DNA of 64,000 nt from Anseranas semipalmata. Taxonomy: Eukaryota; Chordata; Aves; Anseriformes; Anseranatidae. A model generated the notes under the pieces. It had not been told where the DNA came from and made no database searches. It saw only the letters and a list, made by a program, of their open reading frames with translations. Below are positions 1-13,750 of the stretch, piece after piece. Positions within the stretch are counted from its first letter, which is position 1, and each line of letters starts with the position of its first letter. The stretch is from assembly GCA_013399115.1 (NCBI GenBank), contig VXAA01005176.1:377438-441437 (forward strand). The letters run 5' to 3'. Position numbers and translations under genes: made by a program.

Positions 1-1930
1 AAAAGATCCATGTTATTCCATAATGTGGATTATCACCCATTAAAATAATGAAATCAGTCACTGAAACTACAGTGGAGTTTGTGTCTGTATTTGTATATGT
101 GCATGATAGTTATAAAAGAAAGCATCCATTTATAAAAATGGGCCATTTGAGTGATTAAGCAGATGTGCTCTCTGCCCTGTATCAGGACAAATTTCTGAAA
201 TGAACAGTCATCTGCTTCTGCAGATGGAGAGCTCTGAGGGAGGATTAGCGCTTTCCCGTTGCTCATTGTAAACAACCTCAGAGAAGCACAGAACAATCTC
301 CAGTGACTGTGATCATGGAGCAACTTACTATAAAATGAATGTCTCTGAGTGTATAGTAACTGGCCTATACGGTATGTGTGTGCACAGAGTAATAATCTGA
401 ATGAGTTTCATGTGTACTAATAATGTAACAGAAACTTGCCATTACTGTATTTAGTTTATCGTTTTAAAGTAGATTACTTAACTGTCATTTATTTTTCCAC
501 ATGTAAAAAGAGGAAGAAAATCCCATACAAGTAGTCCAAAGAGCATCATGATACTGAGAAATAATTTAGTTACTTAAATGATGGCTATTGAGCTAGGGAA
601 ATAAACCTTATAATCACCAAGGTAGGAGGAAATGTGGTATGAACAAGAAAGGATTAGCAATCTGCCATTTTACTGCCTGATCACTAGGGCACAGTTGACA
701 CTGGTTTATATTATAGATAACGACAGAGCCACAAGTGATAAGATGTCAATTACAGTAAGCGCGTCCAAAACCGGAACATAACTTTCCAAAATCATACACG
801 AAGTACAAAAATGCTCTGGTTTGAAGAAAGAAGACAGCTTGTAAAGATTGAGTTGCCAAAACAACTAAGTAAAACCAATGCTCATTACACTGCTTTTCGG
901 GACAAATTTATAGTGCATTTGTATCATGAAAACTGTATTGCATACCTCAGAGTAAAAGCCAGTGATTAAGGAAGACTACATTTAATCCTCAGGGAGTTTG
1001 GAATGTTTTTACTGTAAACCGTGGTGCTGGTTTCATTCTGCCCACTGTGGATGCTCCACAACCAGCTGGGTTGAAAATTGCAAGCAGTCAAAATTACTTT
1101 TGGAGACCCTTTGTCAGAACCCACATACAGAAGTATAGGGTTAATGGTTTTCTGGAAACCCTGGGGAATACGTTAACATTTCCGTAGCTAAGAAAAAATT
1201 GTAGAGCAACAATAGTAAAAATCAAAATAATTGCTGAAGATTTTATCAGCCTAACTTACCAAATTTATTACAAGCTGGTAATTAATACACAATGAGGGGA
1301 GGGAACAATATGCATTTATATCTCTACATTCAGAAATTGATCAAGCCAGTAGACAAAATATTACAACAGAACAGAACGAATAAAAAGACACAACAGAATC
1401 TTGTATCTGATATTTAAATTCAATACTTAAAAACCTTCTGCTTGAGGAGACTCATTGCCTAACATTTCTCCCTGAACATATTTATTTCTTCAAAAGGATA
1501 AAATAAACAAATAAGTGGTAACAAGCGTAAATATTATTTAAATAGTCAAGCATAAATTTGAATAGCCTTCTAAAAACTCTAACAGAAAAGAATCTGATCG
1601 ACTACAATTAATGCTTATCCAGAAGCTTCAGATTTATGACTACTAATGCTGCACGTGAAAGCAAATATAGCAGGTAGACATAATAAATTAGACACCTAAA
1701 GTGACACAGTAATTTAAAACTAATTACCTGAGAAAAGATTCAGAACTACGTATATGAATACAGGCAAAATTCTTCATAAGCTTGTATTGTATACAGCTGA
1801 ATGCCACAAAACTGTCATCTAGGAAAATATTCTTAACAAGAAGTTCTGGCATTTTGAATGCACCTTTTTATAAAACAGCAATTGTTCTGTTTATGAAAGG
1901 CATTCTAGATACAGTGCTCTCTTTTTGCAG
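1..1930. other. AT-rich non-coding DNA, nothing specific
   Basis: AT-rich sequence with scarce CpG, typical of vertebrate intergenic or intronic DNA. The open frame on the minus strand at 54-323 shows no recognisable domain and no coding-like composition. No interspersed repeat was recognised by eye. The right end runs into the pyrimidine tract and AG of a possible splice acceptor at 1930. Confidence 0.5.
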
Positions 1931-2172
1931 GAAGACACAAAAGCTGCTAGAAGACTGATTAAAACAACTAGAAAAAGTACTTTTCCTCTAGAAAAAGTAA
2001 GAGCAAAATGCAATGCAAATAATCCTTCACTAGAATCCTTTGACCAGTGTGAGACTGGTAGCACTTATGAGTCCATTTTGTTGCCTAAGTTGAAGCAAAG
2101 TGGAAAGGTGCTATCAGAAGCTACAAACATACAACCGAGTAGATATACGACAGGTCTGAAGGCAGACTCTTG
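1931..2172 (+). other. Candidate coding exon (weak)
   Basis: A pyrimidine-rich tract ending in TTTTTGCAG immediately precedes position 1931, as in a splice acceptor. From there a frame stays open for 80 codons to a TGA at 2170-2172. It begins EDTKAARRLIKTTRKSTF and is lysine, serine, threonine and glutamate rich, with few of the I/F/Y codons that dominate chance frames in AT-rich DNA. A good donor (AAA then GTAAGA at 1997) would instead give a 66-base, exactly 22-codon internal exon at 1931-1996. I recognise no family. It could be a terminal exon, a short internal exon, or chance; similar frame lengths arise by chance many times in a window this size. Confidence 0.2.
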
Positions 2173-2174
2173 AG

Positions 2175-5030
2175 TCTTACTGCTAAATACGTTCTCATCC
2201 TTGTTTCTGCCAACACAAAGAGAGGTGGTAGGGGACCTCCTGGATGCATACAATAAAATCAGGTTTGTAAGATTATCTGTTCTTCCCAGAAAAGTAAGGT
2301 CTATAGACCTCTGTCACGTTCCAGGTCCACGCTGTACTAAGCACTTCCACAAACAGACCAGATTCCCTAGGATGGGACTAGCGATATCCTCCAGCCTATA
2401 AGAAAACGATTACTTTTACAGACAGAAAGGAAATGGACCTGATCAGCAGTTGGTTGAGGACAAAGCAATGCCTGACAAGTCAATAGCCTTTGACAGCCTT
2501 TGTGAATACTAATATGAAACTGCCACATATTCAAAAAAGCTCTCTTCATGTTATATTTTGTCCCCTGTCAATTGTATAGTTTCCTCTGATAACTCCAGTC
2601 ACTTCACTGGATTTAAACAAGGGTTAAATTTGGCCTTATGCATCCTATGGCTTGCAGTGAGAATGACCCACCTTTTCTGGCATTTGCTGTATTATATAGA
2701 GAAGCATGGACTTTCTTCTCTTTTGGGAGTCTTTTGAACTTGTATAAAGTAGCTATTCCCAAGTGATTACTTCCTTTCTCAATTGATGCAACAAAAGATC
2801 ATCACATAAAAAAGAATCCCACAGTGATTTTTCTTTTGAACACACAGGCAATGCTGAAAACATAAATGCACATGTGCAAAAGCTGTCATCTCTTGCCCCT
2901 TTCTGATACTTATTAGCTCCACAGGAAAGTAAAGGAAAAGGAGAATATTAAAGCTTTCTGCATGATCGAGGTGAATCACTGTTTTCACTTTCATTGTTGT
3001 AAGGATGGCATTGATAACTGGAGAAAAGGAAGAACAAACCTGCAGTTCTTCAAATCGTTGCAGTAATGTAAAGTCTAGAAGGAAGTTTAAAGAAAAAAAA
3101 AATCCACTTACCACTAAGTGAGAGTCCATACTTCTTCCTCCGTTTCTTTACCACTCCAGATAGGAAAGCAAATGTCTTTCAGTTTTTTTCCCCTTCCTTT
3201 TCCTTTCTGAGAATCATTTTGGTTTTTGGTGGTGATTTCTGCACATCCATGCCTAGAAACAAGTAGAATACCCATTAAAAGTGTGATTTACTGAGTAGAG
3301 TTTTCTTAACTTAAAATTCTATCTGTGTATCACTATGTCCAGTCTCACATGGCTAGGGAAGTGCAGACCACCTGACACTGTCTCCATTTCTATGCTGGCA
3401 GTTCATTGGAAAACTTTAGATTACATCTCACGTTTTCTGAAAGATATCCTCTAACTACAGGAAAGTAACTGTAGGAAACAACTTAATTCAAAGATCTTCA
3501 GCGGCCTTTATTATCCAGTAAGACACTCGGCTTTGTTGTTCAGTCAGAACACCTCAGTAGGCCATCAGTCTGACGTCAGGTTCCGATAGAGCCACCTACT
3601 GGCTTCAGGCCCACACTACAAATGCTACTTGTGCATTTTAGTTCACCGCTTAACTGTAAAATTCACAAGTAATCCCTGAAGCTGCGATGGGACCACCGGG
3701 CTCACCATCTTCGATGAGCTGACACAGAACCAGGCTTCCTCTAGCTCACTCTTACTGCTCAAACCCCAGCCTCTATTTCTTTCTATCCAGCAGCCCATAA
3801 CAACAGGAAACATGGTTCAATTTGCAGTTTTGTAGGTTGTGCAGTTCGGACACCTTCATAGGAAATGGATGTGGTCGGTCCATTCTCCCTCACACTGGGG
3901 AAATTCTGTACCTGGCTTTCCACTTCTTGGGCAGGTTTCCTAATCAATAGGCTATCTTACAAGAGCCAGGAAAACCTCTTTCTTTGCTATGTTTTGGGTT
4001 GAACTCAGTGCTATTTGTCAGTGTTAGTTTTGGCTTGAGGATCAAGGCCTAATGGATTAGCTCTTTCAGCAGATTTAAAGAGGTTTAAACTTTAGGAATT
4101 ACAGTTTAAGTGCCTATTTCTTACATGACCTTAAACATCTATCAGCTAGAGCTGTAAATTTTTGGAGCATGTGCAGCAATCTAGCTTTATTTACCAACTA
4201 TACAGAGACATTTCCAGACCAGAACACCTCAGATTGCAGTTGGCTGAAACACCCAAGAACCTAGACATTTCAATTTCATCGAATTCTTCATTACTTATCA
4301 GAGTGGCCATCAGAAGAAATACTCTTATATCAGAATCTAATTTTAAGAAGTTCACTTTCCACAGACATAGAATAAGAAATTAGAGCAATTGTGTGCATTT
4401 TTGTGTTTTGAAAATTGGTGATGAATAAACATTTTAAAAAAATGACGTCTCAAATATATAATTTTATGGATAAATTAATTCAGCAAAATAGTAACATGAT
4501 TCATATGACTGATCAGCTTGTTTTCTACCTTTAGAAAAGAAGATGTGGATTTGTTTTTATCCAGCCGAACTGTTAAAATTTAAACATTTTTTAGCAGGTA
4601 TTCTTCAGATTGATACAATTATCCAGGTCTAAAGGAAACTGCGGATTTCTGACTCAATATTAGAGTGTCAACAGAAAAAAAATAGTCATTTTTAGTGCTA
4701 AGAAATATATGGATCAGTTCCAAGAATTCTGGACATTTTAACTGTATTCCTGATAGACACAGTGAAATGAGGCAGAATGAAACTATTCTTCAGAATAAAA
4801 ATATTCAATATTCAAATAATCAGAAGTGTTATCAACTTTACTTTTCTCATCAGTACATGGAAAAAGCTAAATGCCAGCATTCTTCTAAAAATCAGCTACA
4901 CCTGCATTTGAGATGCTAGCTCCGTATTGGTAATTTTTTCAATTGTCATCCCCTGTCTAAACTGCTATAGTGAAGAAGGTGACTGAGAAGTTTATGTTAA
5001 ACAGCTGTTACACCATCTGGCATCTTTGAC
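2175..5030. other. Unannotated, partly less AT-rich
   Basis: No gene recognised. The stretch at about 3500-3970 is richer in G and C than its surroundings and contains a few CpGs, so it may be an old, unrecognised repeat insertion. An AATAAA-like hexamer (CAATAAAATC near 2260) follows the weak exon candidate but has little value alone. The minus-strand frame at 2779-3129 is hydrophobic and cysteine-rich, and reads as a chance product of AT-rich DNA. Confidence 0.4.
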
Positions 5031-5034
5031 TTCC

Positions 5035-5500
5035 ATGACCCTTTTCAATCTGGCTTTCAGCCTAGGTAAGGTACAAAGACTACACTGGCTTAATTGGTCT
5101 ATGATCTCCTCTTGGCAAAATACAGAGGTCGAGTTTCCATGCTGATTATTGTAGATTTGTCAGCAACCTTTGTTAACATGAACCATTAAGTTTTGTTGAC
5201 TCATCTGCAGACACTGGCAAGGATGGCCAAAAAATCAGTGTAGTGACTCTGGTCTCTCCCCTCCAGGAGGTCTCAGAGGGTGATGTTGGACAATTGCTCA
5301 TCTGCCCGGAGGACTCTCATGAGCAGGTTTTTCCATCATTCCACTCTGTTGCCTTTCTTGTTCAATGTTTACGTGAAGCTTCTCAGGGACAGAGCAAGAC
5401 ATTTGGGGCTGTCATTTCATCAAAGGAAATAAATGACATTTAGCTTTGTTCATTGTGCTTTTTCATCAATGCAGATGGTCAAGTTGACCCGTCTCCCAGC
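5035..5500 (+). mobile_element. Ancient L3/CR1-superfamily LINE fragment (reverse transcriptase)
   Basis: Decayed remains of a non-LTR retrotransposon reverse transcriptase in plus orientation. In one frame, 5139-5186 reads MLIIVDLSATFVNMNH, matching the catalytic A-motif pattern LLVLLDLSAAFDTVDH of L3/CR1 elements; the DTVDH part is mutated. In the same frame from 5268, RSQRVMLDNCSSA and then PFLFNVYVKLL match the family's 'R-Q-R-V-L ... CSSA ... LLFNIYVKPLGE' block. Upstream, 5040-5130 still resembles the 'GFRPGHSTETAL' region. Stop codons, including one right after the A motif, and loss of a readable YADD motif show it is long dead. The 5' and 3' ends of the element are not preserved, so the boundaries are approximate. 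Confidence 0.83.
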
Positions 5501-8500
5501 ACTTGACTAGTTTGGAGATCGCGGCAGGCAAATTGGTTTAAAGTCTACTCACACTACTCATTTATTTATAGGAAAACTATTAGTGAGCGTGGGAAAGCAG
5601 AAGGTGTGGCTGGCTTAGAAGCTGTAAGATCACAGATGTAGGTGTACAGTTCAAAAGACTTATTTGGCTCAGTTATTTGGAAAAGGCAGATCTCAAAACA
5701 GCATGAGAACTGTTAATTATACTATTTGAAATGGGGAGAAATTAAAACAATTTCTTAGTCTACAAGGCATACTTCAGACCTAGAAGTGTGAATTTATCTA
5801 TTTATCTCATTATTAGGCTTCTCATACAATTCTTAAATACCATATTAGGGTCAAAGTAGTAGTACAGGTTGGCACTTTGTTGTTGTTGATATACACATAT
5901 CTCAAGTTTGCAAACCAGGAGCTTCATATTTGAAGTTACTTATGAGGCATTAAATGAATCATTACACAGTGCTGGAAAAGCAAAGTTGTCAGTGATTATT
6001 GGCTAATAAAAAGAATACCAAATGATTATGAGAACTTCAGGCAATTATTCAACTATTTTAAGTTAGGCTATCAACAGTTAAAAATAAAGCTCATAGGGGA
6101 AAGCAGTTATATCTGAGTCATATCATGCTTGTCAGTTATTGCTAACCAATGAAATTTGCCATTTATTTTGTAGAACTGTTCTACATACATTACCTTGTGA
6201 TCTAAGCAGTCTTTAAAATTAACTGTCCTAATGTTTACAGAAATTTCATACTGAAATTGGGGCATCTAGAAGCAGGACTTTACAAAAATAAAATCTTCAG
6301 TGCAAATGGAAAATTTATTTTTAAAGTAATAAACAAGCACACTACAGATCACTAGATAGCATCTTCCAAACCAACTATCGCTATGAAAAGAATATACTGA
6401 GTATAGATTTTTAGATTGTGCTCAAGACCCAGCACAATCTGTCTGTCTGTTTGGTATGTATTTACCCTCATACTAGATCATACGCATTAATTTATACATT
6501 ATTCTATTTGACCAAAGCTGTCATTTCTCCCCCAAAGCCCTGTTCCTCCTTATAGAAACCCTAAGTTATCAGTAGCTACAGAGTGCCAAAGGACTCCAGA
6601 GGAAGTAGGGGCAGAGACCTCAAGGTGATGCAGGAGCAGGTAAAACACAACAAAGTCTCCGGGCACTCTTGACTGCAGGACAGAGTGGAAACTGCCCAAC
6701 CTCTCCTCCTCTCTAACTGTTCATCTTCACTGTGAGCTCCTGCTGCTGGGTTTTAATCTTCTCTAATGCAAGTATTATGTAAAACCAAAGAAAATCTTAC
6801 TTCTTCATGTGAGATCTGGAAAACGAAAGTCAAGAAAATACTTTGAGGACTTGAATCTTCTGTCTGCTCAAACATAAGAGACAGAAGAGTGTGCTTCCAT
6901 GATATTTCCTAACCAAGCAACTTTAGATGAGGAAAACTGAAAGGGAAAGAGTATTAAGCTTATAATATGAAAGCTCACAGTCTACAAAAGGAAGGCATTT
7001 TTGGTGCTCCTTGAACAATACTGACACTCAGATAAACACAGCTAGAGGAACACCACAAGGCTACTCCTATTTCTCAGGCAATTACATACTAACGTCATAT
7101 CAGCAACATCATATTCTTCAAAATACCCAAGCCACTTGAATATCAACAGAATTCATCCATTTGACTACTTAGTGGAAGTATTCAAGTTTGGAAGCATGAC
7201 TGTAGCACAAAGTAAAATTCAAGCCTATACATCAGTTCAGGCCATTGGACTTCTCAAAACCACTACTCAAGATCTTCATATTAATGGCCATATTTAATTA
7301 TAATGCTTTAAATCCAATAGCAATCTATTTATTTTGCTGAAAGTAAAGTAAGGTCGTGCTAGGCATGTAAGATATCTTCAATTTTCCTGCAAAAATTACT
7401 CAAGTTGGTATCTGCTATAAAATATGTATCAGAAAGTATACTTGCGCATTGCACAAAACATAATGATATTTCTAGTCTTGTAATTAGAATTTCCAGTAAA
7501 TTAAAAGGTAAACTATTAAAACATGAAAATTTGGGCAAACACAAGCAGCACGTATGAAAACAAAAAAACATTAATGTTAAAAGATTTCCAAACGTAAAAA
7601 CAAACATGACAGACATCAGCTTGTTCCTATTACTGATTTTATGCATTAATCACAAAGATAATATAAATGTATTTTAATGACCAATATCCCAACTTGGAGA
7701 AAAGTGATTTTAGAAGATAAAGATTTGCTTTTTACTCCTGGTGTCACTAAAGGGCTGATGTAAGTTTGAGTCTCTCAAGTCTCTGTTTCCATAAGTTAAA
7801 TCACTTGCAAGACTTCTTTCCAAATACACTGCAAATATAGAACAATTATTGCATTCTTCCCTCTAAATTACTGATAAACATTGTTGCCTAAGTTCGCAGT
7901 TACGAAAGGGCTTTTCGACATTTATCTGTTAAGGAACAACAAATACACCTTCCCCTCTCTCCCTTGCCCCAAATTCATTATTTTCTGTTTCATTTCTATT
8001 TATACAGCTATGTCTTTACATGTGGGAGGAATTATTTACTCATTTGCAAGGTAAGAAATGAACAGAATACGTTTTTATTCCTCATGTACAGTAATTCCAT
8101 TGCCCCATCTATGCTCCAAAATCTTGAGTATTCTATGGCATTTTTTACCAAAGAAATATCCACTTACATTTTCTCCTCACAAGTTCTATCGAATATTTTA
8201 CACTAGTTAATGTAGAAGCATAGTACGTATCAACTTTTATTTTGATAGCAGATAAGCATTTGGATGGACATTCAACAATGTTCAAATTCAAATTCAATTC
8301 AACATGTTCATAATGAAAAAAAACTTATACTACTGCTTACTTACTTGCTAGCATGCAGTTTTTTAAACATTTACAGTTACCTTAAGCAAATAATTAAACT
8401 TCAAAGCCTTCAGAAAGAAACCAAAGTAACTGACTACATAAATACAAGAAATACAGCAAATCTGGTGATTTGAATACTGATGATTTTCTAATTACAGACT

Positions 8501-8768
8501 ATTAAGAATTAAAATATCTTTATTTTTCTCTGGAAAAGTTTAAGTCTTCATCCTACCATTAATATTCAAACTTGTATCAGTCCCTACTCAGGTGAATACT
8601 GCAGAGTGGAAATTCTTTTTTCAGCAGAATAGATGGTTAACTGTTCCACTGTTGCAAACCTGAATTACAGAAGTCTCATCCACAGTACAATTACATATTG
8701 AACCCATAGAATATTTTACATAGATTTTCAATATATAGCTACACAAACTTAACTCCACAACAGTATTT

Positions 8769-8794
8769 AAAAACAAAACAAAACAAAAACAAAA
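8769..8794 (+). repeat. Simple repeat, AAAAC type
   Basis: Alternating runs of A and single C (AAAACAAAACAAAAC pattern) inside AT-rich DNA. It has no unit longer than about six bases and is probably a decayed poly-A tail or a microsatellite. Confidence 0.8.
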
Positions 8795-9530
8795 CATCAA
8801 CTTCTTTAAGTACTGACATTCATTGCCAAATGCAAAGGAAGATCTATTCATCTTTAAAGAAAGACATGAGTCCACACATTTGCCTCCCATGTGCACACAG
8901 AAGCAGATGTTGCTGTTACCTGAATGATAAAACTAACAGACTTGCAAATAAATGGAATGCAAGAAAAGGCTTATGCCAAGGAAAAGCAAGGAGGAAAGAA
9001 GGCCTTGAACTATTATTAGTGGTTCTATTACACTGAACAATTTGTTTATTTAAGCTTATACTGAAAATATTTAATTCTTAATGAATTGCACAGTTAAAAA
9101 CAGTTGCTTATATTCGTTTTACTAAGACCTACTTTTTTGTAGTTTTTAATTGTACTTTTAGCTTCATTTAAAAATAGAAGAGAAACAGGAGACCAACACT
9201 GTCGTAGCTACCACTTTCTCCCAGATATTTCTCCCTCCAAGGGAAGCTTTTAACAGGAGCTGCATCCTAGAAAGTCACACTTTTCTCAGATAATATTCAC
9301 TGCTGGCTTAGCACATCTTTAACTTCTGTTTAGCTGAGTTACAGAAAAATAAGACAAAGCTTAGACGGGCAAAAAAAGAATTTGGCCTGTCAATCCTATT
9401 TTCTATAGCATGGATAATGCTGTAAGTTAACAGTTTTGAGTGTTAAGAACCTGAAGAGAGCTTACTATTTTCTACCCATGGGGTGTTTTTGTGTTTTTCT
9501 CCCGCTACAAACTCTGTGTATAAACAAACA

Positions 9531-9577
9531 GGGGGGGAAAAAAAAAAAAAAAAAAAAGATAANNNAAAAAAAAAAAA
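9531..9577 (+). repeat. G-run plus poly-A tract with internal gap
   Basis: Seven G residues (9531-9537) are followed by about 20 A residues, GATAA, three N, and 12 more A residues followed by GAT. The two GAT triplets flanking the gap suggest the assembler may have duplicated or collapsed one homopolymer tract, so the true length is uncertain. Confidence 0.85.
9563..9565. other. Assembly gap, 3 N
   Basis: Three ambiguous bases inside a poly-A tract, consistent with a homopolymer length error. Any frame running through it is unreliable. Confidence 0.97.
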
Positions 9578-11917
9578 GATCTTCACCTATTTTAAAGAGA
9601 TTCTCCGTTTCTTATGATTAGCACAAACAGGGTTAAGCATTGCTGGTCAATGAATTAACAAAGTATGTCCAAAATTTTATGAATTAGGGACTTAGTCAAG
9701 TATTTTCCAATTTTAAAAGCTATTACTGCCTGAATGCCCTACAGTTCTCAACATCATACTCCAGCATCTACATAAGAATATTGGCAATTATGTATTGTTA
9801 TAAACAGAAAATACTTGCAAGTGTGCACCTTCAACACATCTGCGTTTTAACTGATAAAAGAACAACAAAGGTTTCAACTTTTAAAAACAAAGGCGTTAGC
9901 AATAGCATTCTTTTTATCACTTAAGAAACTGATATTTGAAAGTGGCTTTAAAATTAAATGATTACAGTAAACATGATGTCTTATCACTCAGGAGATCAGT
10001 CAGAACCCCAGCCCTGGGGCATCATCTGGTTGGGCATCACCCCAAAATGACTCGTTACCAACCATCATATCATATCTCCAAAGACAGCCAGTAACGAAGT
10101 GTTTGTCTTAATTTATAAGCCCATTTATAGGGCTTTATTAAGAATGACTGACAATGTCCATCTTTACATATATTCTGACAAAGGTCAGAAATACATAGAA
10201 AGGCATTACTCTCATACCGACCATTACTCAGGCCGATTAAAAAGAATGTCGTGTCGTATCACCTTCACAATACATTTCTGCCTTGCCTAGTTGTTAACCT
10301 ACTTGGATAGGTGACAACTGCATCTACCAATGCCCAAAAGATATTAATGCTTCTAGTGCTAAAGCACCAAGAACAGTTGAAATTGATTTCTCATAATATT
10401 AAAGACTAAGGCATTCTTAAAAGAGAAGAGAGGTAGTGAATCCCCTTAAATGAAAGATATGCAGGATATATATTGAAAAAGTGTGGATCCCCCAAACTGC
10501 AATTCCTTTCCATGAGTGCAATCTGATGTCACAGGGTTGCAGAAGAATCAGATCACCAGCCTACAAACCATCTGTAAAACATCTGTCAACTTGCCAGCTA
10601 TATGCATAGAAAGTGGAGAGTGGGAAATGGAGCTAAATATTTAGTAAATAGTTTATTTTTCATTGTCCTCTATCTGTACCTGTATACATTTTATGTAAAT
10701 TTTATGTTTAAAAAAAAAAAGACTTTTAGTTACTCTATGTTAATCAAGACTAAGTTAAAGCAAATAGCTAAACTTCATCACATTCTGTTCCTGAGCTCAG
10801 TGACTCATGAAATCAAGTTCAGAACCAACTTTCACAGAAACCAGAACCTTTACACACTGAGTACTTCCAAAGGGCTATAGGATATATTTATAGTACAGAT
10901 CTCCATGTGGCTGTAAGGGCTAGTTTGGGAAGAGAAATTAGTGCCAGCAACCAGAAACATCACACTACAACACCAGAGTATCCCTGACTCATGATCCTGA
11001 ATGAGTAGTGCATTTATATACGTATATAACTCCCTGTAAGGATTTTAACTTTCAGGTGATAAAGAAAAGGAGGGCTGTAAGACATAGTTCTGACAAAACA
11101 TCACTATTTGATCTTTGTAAAAATCATTCTTACATTCTTTCAATCTTCTTTAAGAGAATCTCTGAACAGATTGGTTACTTAGATGTTTGACAGGTGTTTT
11201 GTTTGCCTCTTCAAATAAGTTCAATATCTACAAGCTCTTATAAATCATACTGTTTTAATAAAATTTAATATATGAACAAAACATACAAGTTAGCACAATG
11301 AAAAATTATAGCATCTAATGTGTATATCTACTTTCCATAAGAATACCAAAATACTACTAGGATATTAAAGATGAAACAGTCATAATGCCTAATTCTACAA
11401 TCTTTTAAAAGATGGTAGCCTGGATATGTTTAATATTTTGAGGCCAAAATCCAGTTGCCAGAGAACACAGTCATCCTAAGTAATCCCTGTATTTCATTTT
11501 ATGAGAGCTATCATGCTATTCAAACATCATAAGCACAAAAACAACTAGCTCCCAAAAATCCAGAAGAAACACAGAACAATAAAACAGCTTGAAAAGACTT
11601 AACATTTCCATTTCCATATGCTGCCTCACAAATATTACCTTAAAATTCAAGTCCTCTTCTGAAAACTGTCTTTTTCTTTATCAATCATAATATTAATACT
11701 GCTATTAATCAACCCTAATGTATTGTTCAGCAATTCAAGACATTTCCACTAGCAAAAAGTAACCTTTTCTTCATCACGAATTACTACTACAAAGCAAAGG
11801 AGAGCTCATATCAAATATTTAAATCAGCAAGGTGGCATAAATTTTGCTTCCTTAGTAAATGATTATTTTAAAAGGTCTGAGCATGTAACCAAAACCTGAC
11901 ATAAAATAAGAGCTAAG

Positions 11918-11954
11918 AAAAAAAAAAAAAAAAACTTGTGATTTTTTTTTTTTT
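11918..11954. repeat. A-run / T-run inverted repeat
   Basis: A run of about 17 A (11918-11934), the spacer CTTGTGA, then a run of 13 T (11942-11954). As DNA or RNA this can fold into an A:T hairpin. It may mark two opposed poly-A tails, or simple homopolymer growth. Confidence 0.75.
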
Positions 11955-13750
11955 AACATAGTCTTTTTCTATTCCTAAAACTGTCCTTCCTAACCTATTC
12001 TACTCATAGACCAAATCTGGATTAGCTGTAGGTTAGATTTACATTTCCAAATTATAAATTTATAAATCTCTTTGAGAGATTTGGATCCCTTGTTTAATTC
12101 AAGATTTGAAGTTAGCAGTCAAGGAGTTCATGAAGTTTTCAGAGATAACCTAAAAGGGTTTGCTCCATAACATCGCTGATGACCAGTTCACTAAAGATTG
12201 ACTGTAAGAAAGTATTTCTAAGACTTGGCAGAGGTGGTATTAAAAATGGAGTATACAGTGTATTGAAAAGGACATTGAACTATTTTGCCTGTATCAGAAT
12301 AACCTTTCACTTGTCACCTGTAATATTTCCTCTTCTAAGCATAGCCAACATTTAGCAGACTGCCGTCAAGTCCCAATTCTCATACCAGTAAGATATTTAC
12401 CAGTAAGAGCGGAGGGGAAGGATTCCCCTGGCTTCCATATGAGCTAATAAATAAAAAAGCCAATGAGTAAGTGTTAGCTTTAGTGAGCTGGACGTAACGA
12501 CAAGAAAGCGAGGCAACCTACTGTGGAAGCATAGCATAACATATATTTTACAGTACGCACTTTTCTATTTTGTAATACACACAAGGCACATTCAGATCAG
12601 AATTGGAGGACTATTCCCCTCTACGCTACTCCTTTCCATACAGTTGCCATCTTCTCCCGGGACACAAGTAACCATTAAAAAGGTGAGAGAAACTGCCTTT
12701 AAAGCAATATTTGGGTCTGCACCAAGTTTATCAGTGGCAGAAGCTGTAGAATATATGATGTAAAAAGCTCACACAAGTATGATAAAGTATGCGGTTTCTG
12801 TGGGCAATAAATAAAGGCAGATTTTTTTTTTTTATTCTTTCAAAGCAGCTCAGTACCATTGCAAAAGAAAGTAATCTGTATCTTTAAAGAAGTCAAAAGA
12901 CTTTACTTAGCTCTGAACAAGAAAAGCAGAAATAGAACAGAAATCCAGGTAGTGCTGTGAAATGCATTTAGCAGACATGTGAAGCACATCCAGTATCATC
13001 GTCTGTTTTAAAAAATCACAAATTTAGATAACTCAAGACAATCTAACCTGGAAATGTTTAGGGGGCTCCTAAGTATTTTACAGTTCTGCTGTATCCCCCA
13101 ATACAGATTTCTTCATCACATACAATTTCCGGCACATAGTGAGAAGTTATTATTTTAGATAAATTCCAACACACCTAAGAGTAATCCAGATCCCCCTGAA
13201 ACATATCAATAAGTCATTTAAGTGTAAATTAAAGTGTAAATTACTGTAAACAGATGACAACACCACAATCACTGAAAAAATATTCTCCAGATTTCCTGAC
13301 AAGGGTGTTTTTAAGACTAGTTTGGCATTAAACAAGACACTCTTGTAAGTAAGGTATAAATCCCTACAACTCAGGAAAATTTGGGATTTACAAGTGGTAA
13401 TTTTGACAAAAGAAGAAAAGAAAACCTGGAGGTGCAAGTGATAACAAATAGGTATCATTCCCACAGAAAAATAAGAAAAGTTAATCAAGATATGGAACAT
13501 TTAAGCAGATAATTGGCATAACATAATATTTTATCACTATTTTCCAGTGGTTACGTAAATTTAATCCATAACATGTCAGTAACAATATATTTTTTTAAAT
13601 ACACAACTCACCAAAAAAAATTAAAATTTCATGAGTATTGGGGGTGGGGGGGTTGCCAGAGAAATATTAACTAACTAAACAGCTTATGCTTGTGGCACAT
13701 GCATGAGATATTTAGGCCAACAAGCTTGGCCTGGTTTTGGCTTCTTCACA

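Larger units (their letters stand above)
5501..13750. other. AT-rich non-coding DNA with simple repeats
   Basis: About 8 kb of low-GC sequence without a recognisable gene or clear transposon. It contains an AAAAC-type simple repeat near 8769, a poly-A tract broken by a 3-base gap at 9563, and an A-run/T-run inverted pair at 11918-11954. The minus-strand frame at 13150-13500 has an ordinary AT-rich composition and no visible motif. A short perfect inverted repeat (CCCCAG, two bases, CTGGGG) lies near 10005-10018. Confidence 0.5.

Noticed and set aside
3500..3970. Possible LTR or other insertion in a GC-richer patch
   Set aside because: No terminal repeats, polypurine tract or coding remnant could be seen.
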